Origin: Flavobacterium aquicola
Lineage (GTDB): Bacteria > Bacteroidota > Bacteroidia > Flavobacteriales > Flavobacteriaceae
Direction of reading: 5' to 3'
Assembly: GCF_003385115.1 (NCBI RefSeq)
Contig: NZ_QUNI01000001.1
Coordinates: forward strand, 558,001 to 622,000
Length of the DNA: 64,000 nucleotides
In this document: piece after piece, positions 8,504 to 19,398 of the stretch
Numbering within the stretch: the stretch's first letter is position 1
Layout of the letters: the number at the start of each line of letters is the position of its first letter
Notes under the pieces: generated by a model
Databases searched by the model: none
Told to the model about the DNA's origin: nothing
The model's input: the letters and a program-made list of their open reading frames with translations, nothing else
Translations under genes and position numbers: made by a program

Positions 8504-9691
8504 TTAAGAAATAACTCCTGAACCTATTAATTCATCATTGTGATACCAAGCAGCAAACTGCCCTTCAGTAATGGCAGACTGAGGCTCTTCAAAAGAAATA
8601 TACATACCGTTTTCAAATTGGTGCAAAACCGCTTTCTGCAGAGGCTGTCTGTAACGAATTCGTGTCATAACATTCATTGTTTCGCCATTGGCCAAAGCCA
8701 GATCTTCACGAATCCAATGCACTTCTGATTTTTCTATAAATAAGGCGCTTTTGAATAAACCAGGATGGTTACTGGATAAACCAGTATAAATCGTATTGGT
8801 TTCCACATCGGTAGCAATAACAAACAACGGATCAGTTGTTCCTCCCACATTCAGGCCTTTACGCTGTCCAACAGTAAAATAATGTGCTCCTTGGTGCTTA
8901 CCCATCACTTTCCCCATACTTTGAACATAAGGCATTTTTCTGGAAGCAAAATGTAATTCTTCCTCTAATGATGATTCATTCTGAATTTCATTAGAATATA
9001 CAGGGTCATTTTTATCAATCTGAATTATCGTCCCTTCTTTTGGCTGTAATTTTTGCTGCAAAAATTCGGGCAGACGTACTTTACCTATAAAACAAAGACC
9101 TTGCGAATCTTTCTTTTCGGCAGTAACCAGCTCCATTTCCGCTGCAATTTCACGCACTTCAGGCTTAGTCAATTCACCAATTGGAAACAAGGCTTTTGCC
9201 AATTGCTCCTGTGATAATTGACACAAAAAATAAGACTGGTCTTTATTGCTATCTACACCAGCAAGAAGCTGATATGTTTTCTCTCCATTCACTTCGATTT
9301 CACCTTTTCGGCAGTAATGTCCGGTTGCCACATAATCGGCACCAAGACTCAAAGCTATTTTCATAAAAACGTCAAACTTTATTTCACGGTTACAAAGTAC
9401 ATCAGGATTTGGAGTTCTCCCTTTTTCGTACTCGCTGAACATATAATCAACGATTTTCTCTTGGTACTGTTCGCTTAAATCAACAGTTTGAAATGGAATA
9501 CCTAATTTTTCGGCTACCAATAAAGCATCGTTACTGTCTTCCAGCCAAGGACATTCATTAGAAATGGTAACCGAATCATCGTGCCAATTTTTCATAAAAA
9601 GACCTATAACCTCATAACCCTGCTGCTGCAATAAATAAGCAGCAACACTCGAATCCACACCACCAGAAAGACCTACAACTACACGTTTCAT
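8504..9691 (-). CDS. mnmA: tRNA 2-thiouridylase MnmA
   Basis: Thiolates U34 of tRNA Lys, Glu and Gln, using ATP and a persulfide relay; cytoplasmic. It has the PP-loop [10 protein letters not shown] (residues 7-16). The catalytic pair is C100 (NPDVLCN) and C200 (GLCFIGK), which alternates between disulfide and persulfide. The family motif KDQSYFL is present, as is a C-terminal beta-barrel. At 395 residues it is slightly longer than the roughly 370 of E. coli. It is first in a tightly spaced run with the subtilase, monooxygenase and small secreted protein, an odd partnership for a tRNA enzyme. Confidence 0.95.
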   Translation of the reverse strand: MKRVVVGLSGGVDSSVAAYLLQQQGYEVIGLFMKNWHDDSVTISNECPWLEDSNDALLVAEKLGIPFQTVDLSEQYQEKIVDYMFSEYEKGRTPNPDVLCNREIKFDVFMKIALSLGADYVATGHYCRKGEIEVNGEKTYQLLAGVDSNKDQSYFLCQLSQEQLAKALFPIGELTKPEVREIAAEMELVTAEKKDSQGLCFIGKVRLPEFLQQKLQPKEGTIIQIDKNDPVYSNEIQNESSLEEELHFASRKMPYVQSMGKVMGKHQGAHYFTVGQRKGLNVGGTTDPLFVIATDVETNTIYTGLSSNHPGLFKSALFIEKSEVHWIREDLALANGETMNVMTRIRYRQPLQKAVLHQFENGMYISFEEPQSAITEGQFAAWYHNDELIGSGVIS

Positions 9692-9717
9692 TATTTGTAT
9701 TTTAATTCAATCTTTTG

Positions 9718-9725
9718 CAAAAGTA
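9718..9725 (-). promoter_or_regulatory. -7 element before mnmA
   Basis: On the minus strand TACTTTTG, a perfect TAnnTTTG, 26 bp before the start codon. There is no clear -33 TTTG. Confidence 0.5.
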
Positions 9726-9826
9726 CAAATAATATACCTAGTAATAATTACATCTGGATTAATGAAAACAATACCGTTATAAGTCAAACTAATATCAGAA
9801 TCAATCCAGCTAGCAATTCACAAATA

Positions 9827-10543
9827 TTAATCTGTCTTTACTTTATCCCTTTTGAGCTGTGGTTTTTTTGGTTTATCCATATTTTCTTCACTATCCAGTT
9901 TTCCATTTATAAAAAACTGCCACTTTCCTATTTTTTTGCCATTTTTGAACTTTCCTTTAGCAATCACAAAATCATTAGGATCTTTATAAACAGCCTCTCC
10001 TTCATATTCGCCATTTTTGAAAAAGCTGTTTTCCAATACAATTCCTTTCTCAGAATATTTTTTATAAACTCCTTCCTTTAATCCGTTTTTATAAATTGTT
10101 TCATCCACAACTTTCCCACTTGGGTAATAAACTGTACGGACGCCTTCAAGTTTTCCGTTCTTATAATTCTCTGAAGTCATAACCGATTTAGATGCCTTAT
10201 GATAATACTTCCATTGGCCTTCACGTAATTTATTTACTTCTTTTCCCTCACTTACAACATTTTTATTCTGGTCATAAAAAATAGTATAGCAGGAATTATC
10301 CTTTGCATTAAAAGTTCTTGTTGCGATAATCGACTTTGCTTTAGTATCATCAAAAAAATTAAAAACACCTTTTTCTTTACCGTGTTCAAAAGTTCCTTCA
10401 TAGCGCGGTCTCCCCGATTCCTCGTAAAATCCTTTCCAAACTCCATGCTTCTTTCCATTTTCATCAACAGGATTGGAATCTGTTTGTGAAAGAACAGCCT
10501 GGCAACATAAAAAAAAGACTAAAAATCTAAAAATAGCAAACAT
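9827..10543 (-). CDS. YwqK/MORN-variant repeat protein
   Basis: Exported 238-residue protein with a signal peptide (residues 1-19, ending VLSQ). It is built from repeated 22-25-residue units of the form NG-K-x-G-x-W/Y, such as NGKKHGVWKGFY, HGKEKGVFNFF, LREGQWKYYH, NGKLEGVRTVYY and NGLKEGVYKKY. These are MORN-type variant repeats, annotated elsewhere as the YwqK family. Such proteins are common in Bacteroidota and their role is unknown; repeats of this kind usually form an extended beta-sheet surface. There is no toxin gene beside it, so the antitoxin label sometimes given to this family is not supported here. Confidence 0.75.
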   Translation of the reverse strand: MFAIFRFLVFFLCCQAVLSQTDSNPVDENGKKHGVWKGFYEESGRPRYEGTFEHGKEKGVFNFFDDTKAKSIIATRTFNAKDNSCYTIFYDQNKNVVSEGKEVNKLREGQWKYYHKASKSVMTSENYKNGKLEGVRTVYYPSGKVVDETIYKNGLKEGVYKKYSEKGIVLENSFFKNGEYEGEAVYKDPNDFVIAKGKFKNGKKIGKWQFFINGKLDSEENMDKPKKPQLKRDKVKTD

Positions 10544-10676
10544 ATATTTCTTAATTAAATTATTTTACAATCAACACTATGAAAATAAAAAATTGTCAAT
10601 TATTATAAACTCTATTTACCACATAAAAGTATATAAAACTTAGCAATTCAGAATTAGCACTCTCTATTAAAACAAA

Positions 10677-10702
10677 AAAGCTCCCATTTTACTAGGAGCT
10701 TT
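10677..10702 (-). terminator. Terminator after yidC
   Basis: 8-bp stem AAAGCTCC (10677-10684) with GGAGCTTT (10695-10702). A T run follows on the minus strand. It lies 24 bp after the yidC stop. Confidence 0.8.
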
Positions 10703-10725
10703 TGAAATATTTATCAAAATATTAA

Positions 10726-12621
10726 TTATTTTTTTGCTTTTTTCTGCGCTTCAGCCTGTTCCATAGCTTCTTGTAATCGCTGTTGGAATTTACCAGGTTT
10801 TTTAGGTTCTTTCAACTTGTTCTCTTGAATTTGAGCATGAATTTTATCAGAATCTACAATGTAATTTTTGATTACAAACATAATTCCGATAGTGATTAAG
10901 TTGGAAATAAAGTTATACAAACTCAAACCTGCACCATAACTATTGAAGAAAATCAACATCATTATTGGCGAAATATAAATCATGTATTTCATCATTTTGG
11001 CCATATCAGGCATTCCTTCCTGCTGAGGAGCTGCCATCTGCTGATCACCAGAAGTCATTTTCATGTAGAAGAAAATCGCTATAGCTGCCAAAATTGGAAA
11101 CAAACTGATATGATCACCATACAATGGAATGTGGAAAGGCAATTTATAAACAGAGTCAAATGAAGATAAATCATCAGCCCAAAGGAATCCTTTTTGTCTT
11201 AATTCAAAAGCTGATGGGAAGAACTGGAACGATGCATACATAAATGGCAACTGAATCAAAGCCGGAATACAGCCCGCCATAGGATTCACTCCCGCTTTAT
11301 TATACAGCTTCATCGTTTCCTGCTGTTTTTTCAATGGATCTTTTTTGTATTTCTCTCCCAACTCAGTGATGTCCGGACGTAATACTTTCATCTTCGCCTG
11401 AGACAGGAATGACTTATAAGTAATAGGTGACATCGCTAATTTTATAAGAATCGTAAAAATAATAATCGCAATTCCATAAGAAATACCCCCTGTTAAAAAC
11501 CCGAATAACGGAATAAAAATAAATTTATTTATCCATCCAAAAATACCCCAGCCAAGCGGAACTATTTTTTCGATGTCTTTATCATAAGCTTTCAAAGTAG
11601 CATAATCTGTTGGTCCAAAATACCAGCTCATTTTATAATCTACTTCGCCATTCTGTAAAGCTAATGGAACTGATGCTTTGAAATCTTTTATAAAAATAGT
11701 GTCCTTAGTTTCATCCAAAGCCAATTTATTAGATTTCAATACAGCTTTCTCAAAAGGCGTATTCGTTAACAGAATTGATGTAAAGAAATGCTGTTTGAAA
11801 GCAATATAACCAACTTTGTCTGGTGATTCTTCTTTATCTGTTCCGTCATTAACATAGTTATGTTTATTGTCTTCGTATTGATAACGAACTTCGGTATAAC
11901 GATTTTCATAAGCGATACTTTTCTCGCTTCTGTACGTTTTCATATTCCATTGTAAATCCAATGGTTTAGCCGTATTCAGCACTTTATTTAAACCTTGGGA
12001 ACGAATATCAAAACCAACCATGTAATCGTTTGGCTTCAAAATATATTTGTATTCCAAAAACTCATTGGCTCCAGCTTTCAATTTCATTGAAAGAATTTGA
12101 TCAGCACCAACTTTAGTCAAGGCAGGTTCAAAATACAAGTCTTTTGTATTTAAAACTCTACTGTCATTTGTTTGCAATTGAATATTTAAATCGGCATTAT
12201 TGTCTTTAATCAAAGAAACTAACTGTCCAGAATTTTTCTTGAATTTTTCAAAATTCTTCAAAGTAGCTTCAACAATGTAACCACCTTTATTTGCAATTTT
12301 CAATAATACATAATCATTTTCGATTGTTGTAATATCATTTTTTGCAGAAGGCAACGTTGCAGAATAAGCAAACCCACCTAATGTTTTTTGCAGTTTTGCC
12401 AATTGAGTAGAATCTCCAGGAGTAATAACTGCCGCCGGAGCCACAGCTTGTTTAGCAGCTACAGCCTTTGCCTGAGCTTCTTTCGCAACCAATTCTTTTT
12501 TAGCCTTTTCTGCAGCAAGCTGTGCCTCTGAAGGTTTGTTTTGGTACATCATCCAAAAGAATATACCAACGATTAATAACATACCTATAATCGAGTTAAG
12601 GTCTAATTTTTTTTCTTCCAT
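10726..12621 (-). CDS. yidC: Membrane protein insertase YidC
   Basis: Inserts and folds inner-membrane proteins, alone or with SecYEG. One N-terminal membrane segment (about residues 10-26) is followed by a large periplasmic domain (about 60-345). The conserved insertase core (about 360-590) starts near PLGWGIFGWINKFIF and includes MSPITYKSFLSQAKM, KAGVNPMAGCIPALIQLPF and later membrane helices. The C-terminal tail is Lys-rich and could contact the ribosome. The 631-residue length and large periplasmic domain fit Gram-negative YidC. It lies 118 bp downstream of pyrG on the same strand and may be co-transcribed. Confidence 0.95.
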   Translation of the reverse strand: MEEKKLDLNSIIGMLLIVGIFFWMMYQNKPSEAQLAAEKAKKELVAKEAQAKAVAAKQAVAPAAVITPGDSTQLAKLQKTLGGFAYSATLPSAKNDITTIENDYVLLKIANKGGYIVEATLKNFEKFKKNSGQLVSLIKDNNADLNIQLQTNDSRVLNTKDLYFEPALTKVGADQILSMKLKAGANEFLEYKYILKPNDYMVGFDIRSQGLNKVLNTAKPLDLQWNMKTYRSEKSIAYENRYTEVRYQYEDNKHNYVNDGTDKEESPDKVGYIAFKQHFFTSILLTNTPFEKAVLKSNKLALDETKDTIFIKDFKASVPLALQNGEVDYKMSWYFGPTDYATLKAYDKDIEKIVPLGWGIFGWINKFIFIPLFGFLTGGISYGIAIIIFTILIKLAMSPITYKSFLSQAKMKVLRPDITELGEKYKKDPLKKQQETMKLYNKAGVNPMAGCIPALIQLPFMYASFQFFPSAFELRQKGFLWADDLSSFDSVYKLPFHIPLYGDHISLFPILAAIAIFFYMKMTSGDQQMAAPQQEGMPDMAKMMKYMIYISPIMMLIFFNSYGAGLSLYNFISNLITIGIMFVIKNYIVDSDKIHAQIQENKLKEPKKPGKFQQRLQEAMEQAEAQKKAKK

Positions 12622-12739
12622 TTTTTTTATTGTTGTTTTTCGTCTTCCTAATTTAAATCCATTAGAAACTGATTCTGTTAGTCATCAATCCCCATTCAAT
12701 GTTACATTCTGACGATTATCTTTTCTAAAAAATAATTTA

Positions 12740-14425
<1,686 letters not shown>

Positions 14426-14601
14426 TTAGAAATTTAGAAAATGTGCCAATTATAAAATTATTCAGTGAATCAATTTGATAATTTAGGAAATAAATAAGAG
14501 ATCGTTAGAAAACAATGAATTAAATTCATTTCAAACCAATATTTTATAGTTTTCTATCTAAAGATTATGTAATTTTCTAATTCTCCTATTATCCAATTAT
14601 T

Positions 14602-14832
14602 TTAAGGTTTCGGGTACTTCTTTTTTATATTCCGAATTAATTCTTCGAGTCCGTTGAGTTTTAGCTCGTGAATTAATTTCAACTGTTCTCCCAATTCTCC
14701 TTTTGGAAAACCTTTATTGCTGTACCAGACAATGTAATATTCTGGAATATCAATAAGAAACCAGCCCTCATATTTACCGAAAGGCATTTTGGTGTGAGCA
14801 AGTTTTATGAGCTGTTTTTGGTTTTCGTCCAT
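14602..14832 (-). CDS. DUF3820 family protein
   Basis: Small cytoplasmic protein of 76 residues. It has the family pattern MPFGKYEGWFLIDIPEYYI followed by W-Y-x-x-KGFP and a Leu-rich C-terminal helix. Related segments occur in exonuclease-associated proteins, and the function is unproven. It lies between the pyrG promoter region (14401-14601, AT-rich, no gene seen) and osmC, with a terminator separating it from the latter. Confidence 0.8.
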   Translation of the reverse strand: MDENQKQLIKLAHTKMPFGKYEGWFLIDIPEYYIVWYSNKGFPKGELGEQLKLIHELKLNGLEELIRNIKKKYPKP

Positions 14833-14843
14833 TTTTAAAAGTA

Positions 14844-14872
14844 AAAAGAAGCTCTTTGTTTGAGCTTCTTTT
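14844..14872 (-). terminator. Terminator after osmC
   Basis: 11-bp stem AAAAGAAGCTC (14844-14854) with GAGCTTCTTTT (14862-14872). It lies 33 bp after the OsmC stop and just before the DUF3820 start. Confidence 0.75.
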
Positions 14873-14904
14873 CATCGAAATTATTAATTACTTTGATTCA
14901 ATTT

Positions 14905-15306
14905 TTATTTCCAAATGAAACTAATATCTTTTTTAATTTCAGTACTCAAACTCAAGAAAACTGGGCAAGTCATGGCTGCCCTTTCTAAGATTATTTTATC
15001 TTTTGCTTCTGAAACACCCTGCATTTCAAAAATAATTTCGATAGCACCAATTCGTCTTGGTTCGGCATTCATAATTTTAGTAACTGCTGCAGTTGAGCCT
15101 TGAAAATCAATATTCAAATCTCTCGCCTTTATACCCATAATCGTCATCATACAGGTAGCCAAAGCATTGGCAACTGAGTCTGTTGGAGAGAAAGCTTCTC
15201 CTTTTCCGTTATTATCTACTGGAGCATCTGATAGGATTTCAGTACCCGATTGTATATGTACAGAGGAAGTTCGTAAATCCCCTAAATAAGTTACTTTTGA
15301 AGTCAT
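14905..15306 (-). CDS. OsmC/Ohr family thiol peroxidase-like protein
   Basis: OsmC-fold protein of 133 residues. Family members reduce organic or fatty-acid hydroperoxides with two cysteines. Both are here: C52 in ALATCMMT and C114 in MTCPVFLSL, with the FSPTDSVANALA segment before the first. The order and spacing match the OsmC/YhfA branch. The substrate and the reductant partner are not evident. It is flanked by a terminator downstream and by the end of a LysM gene run upstream in genome order. Confidence 0.85.
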   Translation of the reverse strand: MTSKVTYLGDLRTSSVHIQSGTEILSDAPVDNNGKGEAFSPTDSVANALATCMMTIMGIKARDLNIDFQGSTAAVTKIMNAEPRRIGAIEIIFEMQGVSEAKDKIILERAAMTCPVFLSLSTEIKKDISFIWK

Positions 15307-15396
15307 TTTTTTTAGTTGTTGGTTGATGGCTATTAGTTGTTTGTAATTTCAATGCCAAAAATTAATTTCTGAAATCTGAAATCTGCAAACTGCTTC

Positions 15397-17379
15397 TTAC
15401 TTCGCTTCTTTAACAGTTAAATCTGTGTCGTAATACAGTATATAAATTCCTTTATTGACATAACCGCCTTCTTCTTTTTTATGATATTCAAACTTACTTT
15501 CCACTTGTTCGGTTATCATAGTTTCGGCAGTTTCTTGATAGGTTTTATCCTGAGACAGACGCATCATGGTGTCAAAAGTTATATCGAAACCACGAATCGC
15601 GAAAGTACTTGGATTAACTTTATTCTTTTTTCTATAACTCTGCATGAAAATCTGAGCTTCTGGAGAATTGTTCTCTCGTGTTGCTGAAGGATACATTAAA
15701 TGCAGTTTTGTCAAATTTTCGAAACTTATTTCATCTGTGTCCAATGTTTCATTTGGTTCCAGAATAACCAATTGCACCTGATAGCCAGACATAACGCTAA
15801 CCATTGTATTTATGGTATATTTAATCATTCCAGTATTGGCAGTTTCAAGAATAACATAATTCATTTTATCTTTTACCAGCTGACTCTTAAAACCTTCTAC
15901 ATTTAAACCTCCCGTTGGAGTCAAAGGTGCAATTTTTACTTGTTTTTGACTTTCTGAAATGTATTTTCTAATTGTTTCTCTTTTCTTATCAATAACCGCA
16001 ATTATATTACCCTGTTTTGTATTCAAAAAATCAAACATAGCTGTCTTTAAATCTGAAGAAGGAACAATCGACTGGTATAAATTCGGAGTTGGATTACCTG
16101 CATCTCTTGATAATGGAGAAATAACAGGCACATTGCTTTGACCTAGCAAATTAGCCATTTTTTCTACATTCGCTTGATAAAAGGGACCAACAACCGCATC
16201 AGCACTAGCAAGATCGTTATTACTAAAAATAGCTGCTGCATTTGAAGCAGTCTTCGACTCATTAGAATCAAAAATCTTAATATCTAAGTTAACACCAGCT
16301 TGCTTCGCCGAATCAATCGCTATTAAAGCTCCTGCATAAAAATCCAAAGTCATATTCAGAAATTTATCATTATTTAGACGGCTGACATTAGAACTAATAG
16401 TATCACCACCATTTTTTGCAATATTGAAAGGCAGCAACAGCACTAAAGTTTTTTTATCGCTGTTTATTTTCTTAGTTAGAACTACGTTTTGTTTCGCAGA
16501 ATTAGATGAAATCTGGTTTGATTTTGACGGCACTTTCAAAACCATTCCGTCTTGAACACCTGCTGTTAAATTAGGATTCAAATCAATTAACTGCTGCTGT
16601 GTTAAACCAAATTGTTTAGATAAACTATAAAAAGTTTCTTTGGCCTTTACAACATAATCAATATAAGTTACTGGTTCGGCTACTGGTACCGATTTTACAG
16701 CCAAAGGCTTTACAGGTGAAATTTTTGTTTCTGAAACGACAGTTTTTGTCACAGCTTTTGGTCTGGTCCCTTTGATCAGCAACTCATATCCTACAGTTAG
16801 ATTTGGTATAATTTCAGGATTTTTTTGCTCCAATTCTCCAACTGTCATATTATACAGTCTAGCGATAGAATACTTTGTCTCCTTTGGCAAAACAGTATGA
16901 TAAACAACCGAACTCTTAGCTACTGCATTTACTTTCGGACTACTTTTGGAAGGAATAGTCAAAACCTGCCCGACCTGCAGACCTAATTTTTCTAAATCAG
17001 GATTTGCTTTTTTCAAATCAGCATCAGCTAAATCGTATTTTTTTTCGATACTAAATAAGGTTTCTTTTGCAAGTACCAAATGTGTTTTGATCTGTTGCTT
17101 AGGCACAACTGCAGTCATACTTTTTACTTCCGCTGCAACTGCTTTTCCTTTACCTTTTGGAATAAGCAAAACGCTGTTTGGTTTTAATCCTTTTTGAGCA
17201 TCTGGATTAAGTTTATATATATCGTAAGGAGTAACATTGAATTTTTGAGCAATCTGAGTTACTGTTTCACCTTTGCCGACAATGTACTTATCAATCTTTT
17301 CCTGCGCTGAAACTAAATTGAGCGAAAAAAATATAGCGAAGACCGTTACAAAAAAATAGTTCATAATAGATAGGGCCAT
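15397..17379 (-). CDS. LysM x4 + periplasmic-binding-like domain protein
   Basis: Exported envelope protein. A signal peptide is followed by four LysM domains beginning near residues 31, 98, 158 and 241, each with the K-ETxxSI/Q pattern. From about residue 310 a type 1 periplasmic-binding fold starts LVLLLPFNIA and includes the segments FYAGALIAID, VVGPFYQANV and NVPVISPLS. LysM binds glycan strands of peptidoglycan. The second half resembles amino-acid-type binding proteins and the C-terminal domain of LpoA-like activators. Two starts are possible: ATG 17379 or ATG 17364 (MNYFFVTV), and the latter gives the cleaner signal peptide. It follows the other LysM gene by 76 bp. The fusion suggests a cell-wall sensor or scaffold rather than a transporter; no permease genes are nearby. 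Confidence 0.82.
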   Translation of the reverse strand: MALSIMNYFFVTVFAIFFSLNLVSAQEKIDKYIVGKGETVTQIAQKFNVTPYDIYKLNPDAQKGLKPNSVLLIPKGKGKAVAAEVKSMTAVVPKQQIKTHLVLAKETLFSIEKKYDLADADLKKANPDLEKLGLQVGQVLTIPSKSSPKVNAVAKSSVVYHTVLPKETKYSIARLYNMTVGELEQKNPEIIPNLTVGYELLIKGTRPKAVTKTVVSETKISPVKPLAVKSVPVAEPVTYIDYVVKAKETFYSLSKQFGLTQQQLIDLNPNLTAGVQDGMVLKVPSKSNQISSNSAKQNVVLTKKINSDKKTLVLLLPFNIAKNGGDTISSNVSRLNNDKFLNMTLDFYAGALIAIDSAKQAGVNLDIKIFDSNESKTASNAAAIFSNNDLASADAVVGPFYQANVEKMANLLGQSNVPVISPLSRDAGNPTPNLYQSIVPSSDLKTAMFDFLNTKQGNIIAVIDKKRETIRKYISESQKQVKIAPLTPTGGLNVEGFKSQLVKDKMNYVILETANTGMIKYTINTMVSVMSGYQVQLVILEPNETLDTDEISFENLTKLHLMYPSATRENNSPEAQIFMQSYRKKNKVNPSTFAIRGFDITFDTMMRLSQDKTYQETAETMITEQVESKFEYHKKEEGGYVNKGIYILYYDTDLTVKEAK

Positions 17380-17455
17380 TTATTAATTTTAGTAAAAATA
17401 CTCTCTTTATAACAGATATTTTCTCTAAAGACTGTTAATTTATTCTTTTATTGAA

Positions 17456-19336
17456 TTACTCGGAAACCACATTTGCAATAAACATTTCTTCAAAAAGAGG
17501 TTTACCCTGCTTTTGAATACACTCATATTGAGCTTCTTCTTTTGTTTCAGCTATTTTTGAATACACATAATACGAAAGTAAATTACTGTTGTAAAAGAAA
17601 CTGCTTTCCAGAGAACCTGAGTCTGATAATTTTTTAATAAAAGCATCTCTATTAGCAGCATCTTGAAAGTTTCCTAATACAACATAATAACCAGCCTTCA
17701 AATCCTTTACACCTTCTATTTTCTCAATTTTTATTGATTTAACTTTAGCCGGCTGCTTAGCTAATTCTATTTTTATCTGATCCAATGTCATAGGTTTTAC
17801 AAGTACAGCTGTTTTAGTTTTGGCTTGGGCCTCTGATGCTTTATTCTGATAGCTTCGATTTTTTAATTTTGCTAAATTATCATCAAATGTTCTGGCTTGT
17901 TTACTATAAAAATCAGCTTTACTGATATGTAACCGCAATTCTGATTTGCTTTCATTATTTAGCGAATCCAGTTTTGTAATCAGCTTTATATTATTTAAAT
18001 CACGGACGCGCTGCTCCATCTCCATCGTTTTTAATTCGGCTGGAGTCAATTTTACCTCTTTTGGTTCTGCTGGCTTTGACTTGCTGTTTTCCCTGATGCT
18101 TTTCTTATATGCTTGATTTTCTTCAACCGCAATACGCTCTGCTTTATCCATTAAACCCGTATATACTTTCCTGTTATCAGCCAATTGCTTTTTAAGCTGC
18201 TGCGATAATTCGTTAGTTTTTTGAATATTTTCGTTAGAAATTTTTTGAAGGCGGACAGACTCATCAAGGTCAACAAGTTCAGTCTTTTTTAAAACTGATA
18301 AATCTTTACTCATCGTGTTAACCAAAGAATCTAGTTTTACTAGAAGAATTTCCTGGATATTTTTATTTGCTTCTAAAACAAATTTCAATTTTTCAGCAGA
18401 ACTTTCTTTGGTATTATCAATTTCTTTCAAATCTACCAAAAGACCATTAACCTTTACTACTCTTTGATTGATTTCCTGCTGTAATTCCAGTTTATCTTTT
18501 AGACTGCTGATTTCTTTTTCATTTGCTTTAGATTTCTCAACCACAACTTGTTTTTCAGCCAAAGCAAGCATCAGCTCTTCATTTTCATTCGTTGGTTTTA
18601 CTTCATTTACATTTATAGCCAGCTTATTTCCTTCTGTCAGTCCATTAACAATTTCTGGATTTTGAGATTCCAATTGCTGCACGGTAATTCCAAATTGTTT
18701 CGCTATAGAATACTTCGTTTCTTTTGCTTTAACCACATAAAAAACAGTTTCAGCATTAATAACTCTAACTCTTCCGTCTAAAGTTTTCTTTTTATTTGGA
18801 ATAACAATTTCCTGACCAATTTGCAATCCGTTTTTCAAAAGAGCTGTATTGGCTTTATCCAAATCTTCGACAGACACATTATAAAGTCGGGCAATGCTGA
18901 ATAACGATTCTTTTGCCTGAACTAAATGTGTGTTTTTTGAACTAACAGTTGCTGTTTTTGGTTCTTGTGGAATAACCAGCTCCTGGCCAACCTGTAATCC
19001 ATTTGCAAGAACAGCAGTATTCGCATTTTGAATAGCCTCTACTTTTACATTATACTTGGTTGCCAATCCAAACAAAGTTTCCTTTGGAGCAACGGTATGA
19101 GTAATTGAATTTTGGTTTTGGGATAATTCTGGGAGAGAAAGGATTTGATTTTCCGAAATTCCTTTTTGTGCTTCTGGATTCAATCTATAAATTTCAGAAG
19201 GTGTAGTTTTGTAGTTTTGAGCGATTTGAGGGATTGTTTCGCCTTTTAAAACTGTATGCTTAGCTGTCGATTGCTGTCCAAAAGAGACATTTGATACAAA
19301 AGCAACAAACAATAAAAATCTTGAAAATTCTTTCAT
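17456..19336 (-). CDS. LysM x4 + coiled coil + SPOR-like protein
   Basis: Exported 626-residue protein with a signal peptide (residues 1-20, ending SFGQQ). Four LysM domains lie at about 27-70, 80-123, 132-175 and 200-243. A long charged, probably coiled-coil region follows (about 255-520), rich in Lys, Glu and Gln. The C-terminal segment (about 548-626) reads GYYVVLGNFQ ... RDAFIKKL, which resembles a SPOR domain that binds denuded glycan at division sites. Its sister gene downstream shares the LysM part but has a different C-terminal half. A role in cell-wall organisation is an inference. Confidence 0.8.
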   Translation of the reverse strand: MKEFSRFLLFVAFVSNVSFGQQSTAKHTVLKGETIPQIAQNYKTTPSEIYRLNPEAQKGISENQILSLPELSQNQNSITHTVAPKETLFGLATKYNVKVEAIQNANTAVLANGLQVGQELVIPQEPKTATVSSKNTHLVQAKESLFSIARLYNVSVEDLDKANTALLKNGLQIGQEIVIPNKKKTLDGRVRVINAETVFYVVKAKETKYSIAKQFGITVQQLESQNPEIVNGLTEGNKLAINVNEVKPTNENEELMLALAEKQVVVEKSKANEKEISSLKDKLELQQEINQRVVKVNGLLVDLKEIDNTKESSAEKLKFVLEANKNIQEILLVKLDSLVNTMSKDLSVLKKTELVDLDESVRLQKISNENIQKTNELSQQLKKQLADNRKVYTGLMDKAERIAVEENQAYKKSIRENSKSKPAEPKEVKLTPAELKTMEMEQRVRDLNNIKLITKLDSLNNESKSELRLHISKADFYSKQARTFDDNLAKLKNRSYQNKASEAQAKTKTAVLVKPMTLDQIKIELAKQPAKVKSIKIEKIEGVKDLKAGYYVVLGNFQDAANRDAFIKKLSDSGSLESSFFYNSNLLSYYVYSKIAETKEEAQYECIQKQGKPLFEEMFIANVVSE

Positions 19337-19355
19337 AAATAAGTAGGTTTAAACA

Positions 19356-19385
19356 ATTAAGTCGTTACAAATGTAACGACTTAAT
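19356..19385 (-). terminator. Hairpin between guaA and LysM gene
   Basis: Perfect 13-bp stem ATTAAGTCGTTAC (19356-19368) with its complement (19373-19385) and loop AAAT. It lies 13 bp after the guaA stop. The T tract on the minus strand is short (TTAATTGTTT), so it may be a weak terminator or an attenuator. Confidence 0.65.
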
Positions 19386-19398
19386 GTTAAAAAAATTA

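Noticed and set aside
9827-10543. Antitoxin of a toxin-antitoxin pair
   Set aside because: The YwqK label exists, but the protein is exported and no toxin gene lies beside it.
15397-17379. ABC transporter substrate-binding protein
   Set aside because: No permease or ATPase genes nearby, and the domain is fused to four LysM units.
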